A DNA stretch of 6,956 nt from Roseovarius sp. (GTDB lineage Bacteria > Pseudomonadota > Alphaproteobacteria > Rhodobacterales > Rhodobacteraceae): positions 1-6,956 of the forward strand of contig JAASSQ010000153.1 of NCBI GenBank assembly GCA_021767845.1. The letters run 5' to 3'. The translations under genes and the position numbers were made by a program. Within the stretch, counting starts at the first letter, position 1; the number at the start of each line of letters is the position of its first letter. This document shows, one piece after another, positions 5,204 through 6,956 of the stretch. The notes beneath the pieces are model-generated. The model was given only the letters and a program-made list of their open reading frames with translations. It was not told the DNA's origin and searched no databases.

Positions 5204-5253
5204 GCGAGGGGCCAGCCCCTCGCGCTCCCCGGGGTATTGGGGCCAAGAAGAAG
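5204..5253. repeat. REP-like hairpin element with GGCCAAGAAGAAG tail
   Basis: GCGAGGGGC (5204-5212) and GCCCCTCGC (5215-5223) form a perfect inverted repeat. It is followed by the palindrome CCCCGGGG (5227-5234), GTATTGG, and GGCCAAGAAGAAG (5241-5253). From memory, near-identical strings (CCCGGGGTATT... GGCCAAGAAGAAG) recur between genes in many roseobacter genomes. Only one copy is in this window, so the repeat status rests on recall. Confidence 0.5.
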
Positions 5254-5336
5254 ACAGGTTTGGCGGCCGAGGGAGGGGGCGGCAAAATCGGAGTGGCGTG
5301 CTATGTCGTGAAGTGCACGGCCACGGGAGACGGCAG

Positions 5337-5978
5337 ATGGCGCATATTCTGGTGATCGGAGCAAGCCGGGGGATCGGGCTGGAAGTGGTCCGGCAAGGGC
5401 TGGAGCGGGGCCACCGCATCCGGGCGTTGGCGCGCAGCGCCGACGGCATCGCGATCAATGACCCGGCGCTTGAGAAGGTGATGGGAGATGCCACCGACCC
5501 GGCCAGCCTGGCGCAGGCGCTTGACGGGGTGGATGCGGTGGTTCTGGCGCTTGGCGTGCCGAAGGATTGGCGGTTCGTTCTGAAGCCGGTGACCCTGTTT
5601 TCCGAGGCGACCCGGACGCTTCTGCCCCTGATGGCGGAAGCGGGGGTGCGCCGGCTGGTTGCCGTGACCGGCTTTGGTGCAGGGCGCAGCCGCGCCGCCC
5701 TGAGCAGCCTTGAAAAGCTGCCGTTCAAGGCGGTGATGGGCCGGGCCTATGACGACAAGAGCCGCCAGGAAGAGATGATCGAGGGCAGCGGGCTGGACTG
5801 GACCATCGTGCGCCCCGGCATCCTGACGAACAACCGGCGCACGGGTGATTACAAGGTGCTCGAGGCGCCCGAGGCGTGGCGCAACGGCATGATCCCGCGC
5901 GCCGACGTGGCTGATTTCATCCTGACCGCGATCGAGGACGGCAGTCACCTGCTGGCCGACCCGGTGCTTGTGCGCTGA
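5337..5978 (+). CDS. Atypical SDR / NAD(P)H-binding protein (NmrA/YwnB-like)
   Basis: A 213-residue cytoplasmic Rossmann-fold protein of the atypical short-chain dehydrogenase group, in which members are reductases, flavin-reductase-like enzymes or redox-sensing regulators. The cofactor loop is GASRGIG (8-14). R33 after the second strand (ALARS) favours NADP(H), and GDATD (50-54) is the adenine-side Asp region. The signature SGLDWTIVRPGIL (151-163) is typical of this group. The classical catalytic YxxxK is absent; AYDDKSRQEEM (137-147) takes its place, as in other members. The C-terminal PRADVADFIL (187-196) is also standard. The start at 5337 is set by GGGAGA (5325-5330) six bases upstream and by the glycine loop starting at residue 8. 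It appears monocistronic. Its stop abuts that of the convergent alkB-like gene with no bases between. The substrate cannot be read from the sequence, and no functional link to AlkB is shown. Confidence 0.92.
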   Translation: MAHILVIGASRGIGLEVVRQGLERGHRIRALARSADGIAINDPALEKVMGDATDPASLAQALDGVDAVVLALGVPKDWRFVLKPVTLFSEATRTLLPLMAEAGVRRLVAVTGFGAGRSRAALSSLEKLPFKAVMGRAYDDKSRQEEMIEGSGLDWTIVRPGILTNNRRTGDYKVLEAPEAWRNGMIPRADVADFILTAIEDGSHLLADPVLVR

Positions 5979-6956
5979 TTACCGGGGCAGGGGATTGAGC
6001 GCCTTGTTATAGGGTGCCCAGTCGGTGATCTCGGGGTAGAAGGTCTTGCGCCACTGTCGCACGCGGGGGTTCATCACCCGCCGCCAGACCGGCGGGATCA
6101 TCGCCGCCATCGTCATGATCGGGTAGCCGTAGGGCAGTTGCGGCGCCTCGTCCTCGTCGTAGTTCTGCAGCAGGGGAAACCGGCGGTCGGGTTTGTAATG
6201 ATGGTCGGAGTGGCGCTGCAAGTTGATCAGCAGCCAGTTCGACGCCTTGTGCGCGGCGTTCCAGCTGTGCTGGGGTTTGACGTGCTCGTACTTGCCGTCG
6301 CCCAGATGCTTGCGCGTCAGCCCGTAGTGTTCGACATAGTTGACCAGTTCCAGCTGCCACACCGCGACGAAGGCTTGCCAGACGAACAGCGCCAGCCCGG
6401 CCCATCCGCCGATCAGCCCGGCAAGGACCAGCATGAAGGCCTGCAGCCCCCAGTAGCGCCAGAACGGGTTGCGGCGATCCGTCCAGGCCAGGTTCTTTCG
6501 GGCCAGGAGCGCCTTTTCGGCCTTGAAGGATGAAACGAGCGATTCCTTCAGAACCCGCGGGAAGAACCGGTGGAATCCCTCGTTATAGCGCGCCGTAACA
6601 GGGTCGCGCGGGGTGCCGACATGCAGATGGTGCACGCGCAGATGCTCGGACCGGAAATGCGAATAGAGCACCATCGCCAGCAACACGTCACCGAGGAAGC
6701 GTTCGGCCTTGTCCTTCTGGTGCATGAGCTCGTGCGCGTAGTTGATGCCGACGGTGCCGGTGATGACACCGACGCCGAAGAACAGCACGATGGTTTCCAG
6801 CGTGGAAAGATGCGCGCCGCCCGGCCCGGTGACATACCAGATCATCCAGAAGAGCAGCGCGAATTGCACCGGCGCCCAGATCAGGGTGATCGCCTTGTAC
6901 CAGGTCAACTGGCCTTCTTCGGTGTCCAGGTCGGCATTGTCGGTATTGAGGCCGAG
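5979..6956 (-). CDS. alkB: AlkB-family alkane 1-monooxygenase, N-terminus cut by window edge
   Basis: An integral-membrane non-haem di-iron hydroxylase that, in characterised members, oxidises the terminal carbon of medium-chain alkanes with electrons from rubredoxin. The frame is open to the right edge, giving 325 visible residues. The apparent TTG start at 6908 is internal, and the first membrane helices of the family are missing. Fragment-numbered histidine boxes are HELMH (75-79), EHLRVHH (104-110) followed by VGTPRDP, NYVEHYGL (206-213), HSWNAAH (230-236) and LQRHSDHH (246-253). The spacing and the GDGKYEHVKPQHSWN block match AlkB of Pseudomonas closely. Oddities are a Val where box two usually has Gly (EHxxGHH) and YKPDRRF where many have a small residue plus PTRRYQ. 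This suggests a divergent, roseobacter-type clade. Hydrophobic segments are visible near fragment residues 24-42, 52-68 and 169-190. There is no rubredoxin gene in view. The exact substrate is uncertain. Confidence 0.93.
   Translation of the reverse strand, partial: LGLNTDNADLDTEEGQLTWYKAITLIWAPVQFALLFWMIWYVTGPGGAHLSTLETIVLFFGVGVITGTVGINYAHELMHQKDKAERFLGDVLLAMVLYSHFRSEHLRVHHLHVGTPRDPVTARYNEGFHRFFPRVLKESLVSSFKAEKALLARKNLAWTDRRNPFWRYWGLQAFMLVLAGLIGGWAGLALFVWQAFVAVWQLELVNYVEHYGLTRKHLGDGKYEHVKPQHSWNAAHKASNWLLINLQRHSDHHYKPDRRFPLLQNYDEDEAPQLPYGYPIMTMAAMIPPVWRRVMNPRVRQWRKTFYPEITDWAPYNKALNPLPR

Larger units (their letters stand above)
5096..5336. other. 241-bp gene-free stretch between ccrM and the NAD(P)-binding protein gene
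   Basis: It contains the ccrM terminator, a GC-rich hairpin element with a conserved-looking tail, then about 80 bases of purine-rich leader ending in the ribosome-binding site GGGAGA (5325-5330). I see no convincing promoter for the downstream gene and no small gene. An open frame reading through from 4965 has no start or composition supporting it. Confidence 0.6.

Noticed and set aside
4965..5336. In-frame extension of the NAD(P)-binding protein back into ccrM.
   Set aside because: It would cross the ccrM stop region, a strong terminator and the hairpin element. The true start at 5337 has a well-placed GGGAGA and begins seven residues before the glycine loop.
3938..5728. A 596-codon open frame on the minus strand antisense to ccrM and the following gene.
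   Set aside because: It spans a terminator and an intergenic element, shows Arg/Pro/His-rich composition typical of shadow frames in GC-rich DNA, and lies opposite an unmistakable ccrM.

Overview
The window looks like chromosome from an alphaproteobacterium of the Rhodobacteraceae (Roseobacter group). The base composition is GC-rich with strongly GC-biased third codon positions. There is an orphan CcrM-type GANTC DNA methyltransferase directly behind RNase HII, an AlkB-type membrane monooxygenase of the form seen in marine roseobacters, and small secreted proteins that read like Rhodobacteraceae conserved hypotheticals. This assignment rests on recalled family knowledge and gene order, not on a database search.

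Layout, left to right. (a) 1-1585, plus strand: the 3' part of a classical short-chain dehydrogenase (SDR) and a zinc-dependent medium-chain dehydrogenase, overlapping by ATGA. They form a two-enzyme oxidation unit, probably for a polyol or sugar acid. (b) 1594-2554, minus strand: a two-gene operon with a small secreted two-cysteine protein upstream of an unusual membrane protein. That protein has two N-terminal transmembrane helices and a C-terminal OmpR/PhoB-type winged helix. (c) 2734-3171, plus strand, divergent from (b): a very basic, His/Arg-rich secreted protein of unknown role. A strong hairpin terminator follows. (d) 3255-5095, plus strand: rnhB (RNase HII) and ccrM. Between them, reaching into the 3' end of rnhB, lies an AT-rich stretch with three GANTC sites in 39 bp, closed downstream by a rho-independent terminator after ccrM. 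(e) 5096-5336: a gene-free stretch holding that terminator and a hairpin-plus-tail element that resembles a dispersed roseobacter intergenic repeat. (f) 5337-5978, plus strand: an atypical SDR / NAD(P)-binding protein. (g) 5979-6956, minus strand: most of an AlkB-family alkane monooxygenase, whose N-terminus runs off the right edge. Its stop codon directly abuts that of the gene in (f).

The two most interesting points are regulatory. First, the methylase that modifies GANTC has a cluster of its own target sites over its probable promoter, as expected for methylation-dependent or GcrA-dependent feedback. Second, the membrane-anchored winged-helix protein has the reverse domain order of ToxR/CadC and shares an operon with a small secreted protein, which suggests an envelope-sensing one-component regulator. 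I see no tRNA, rRNA, CRISPR array, transposase, phage gene, restriction endonuclease or toxin-antitoxin pair. No stretch above 300 bases lacks a gene.
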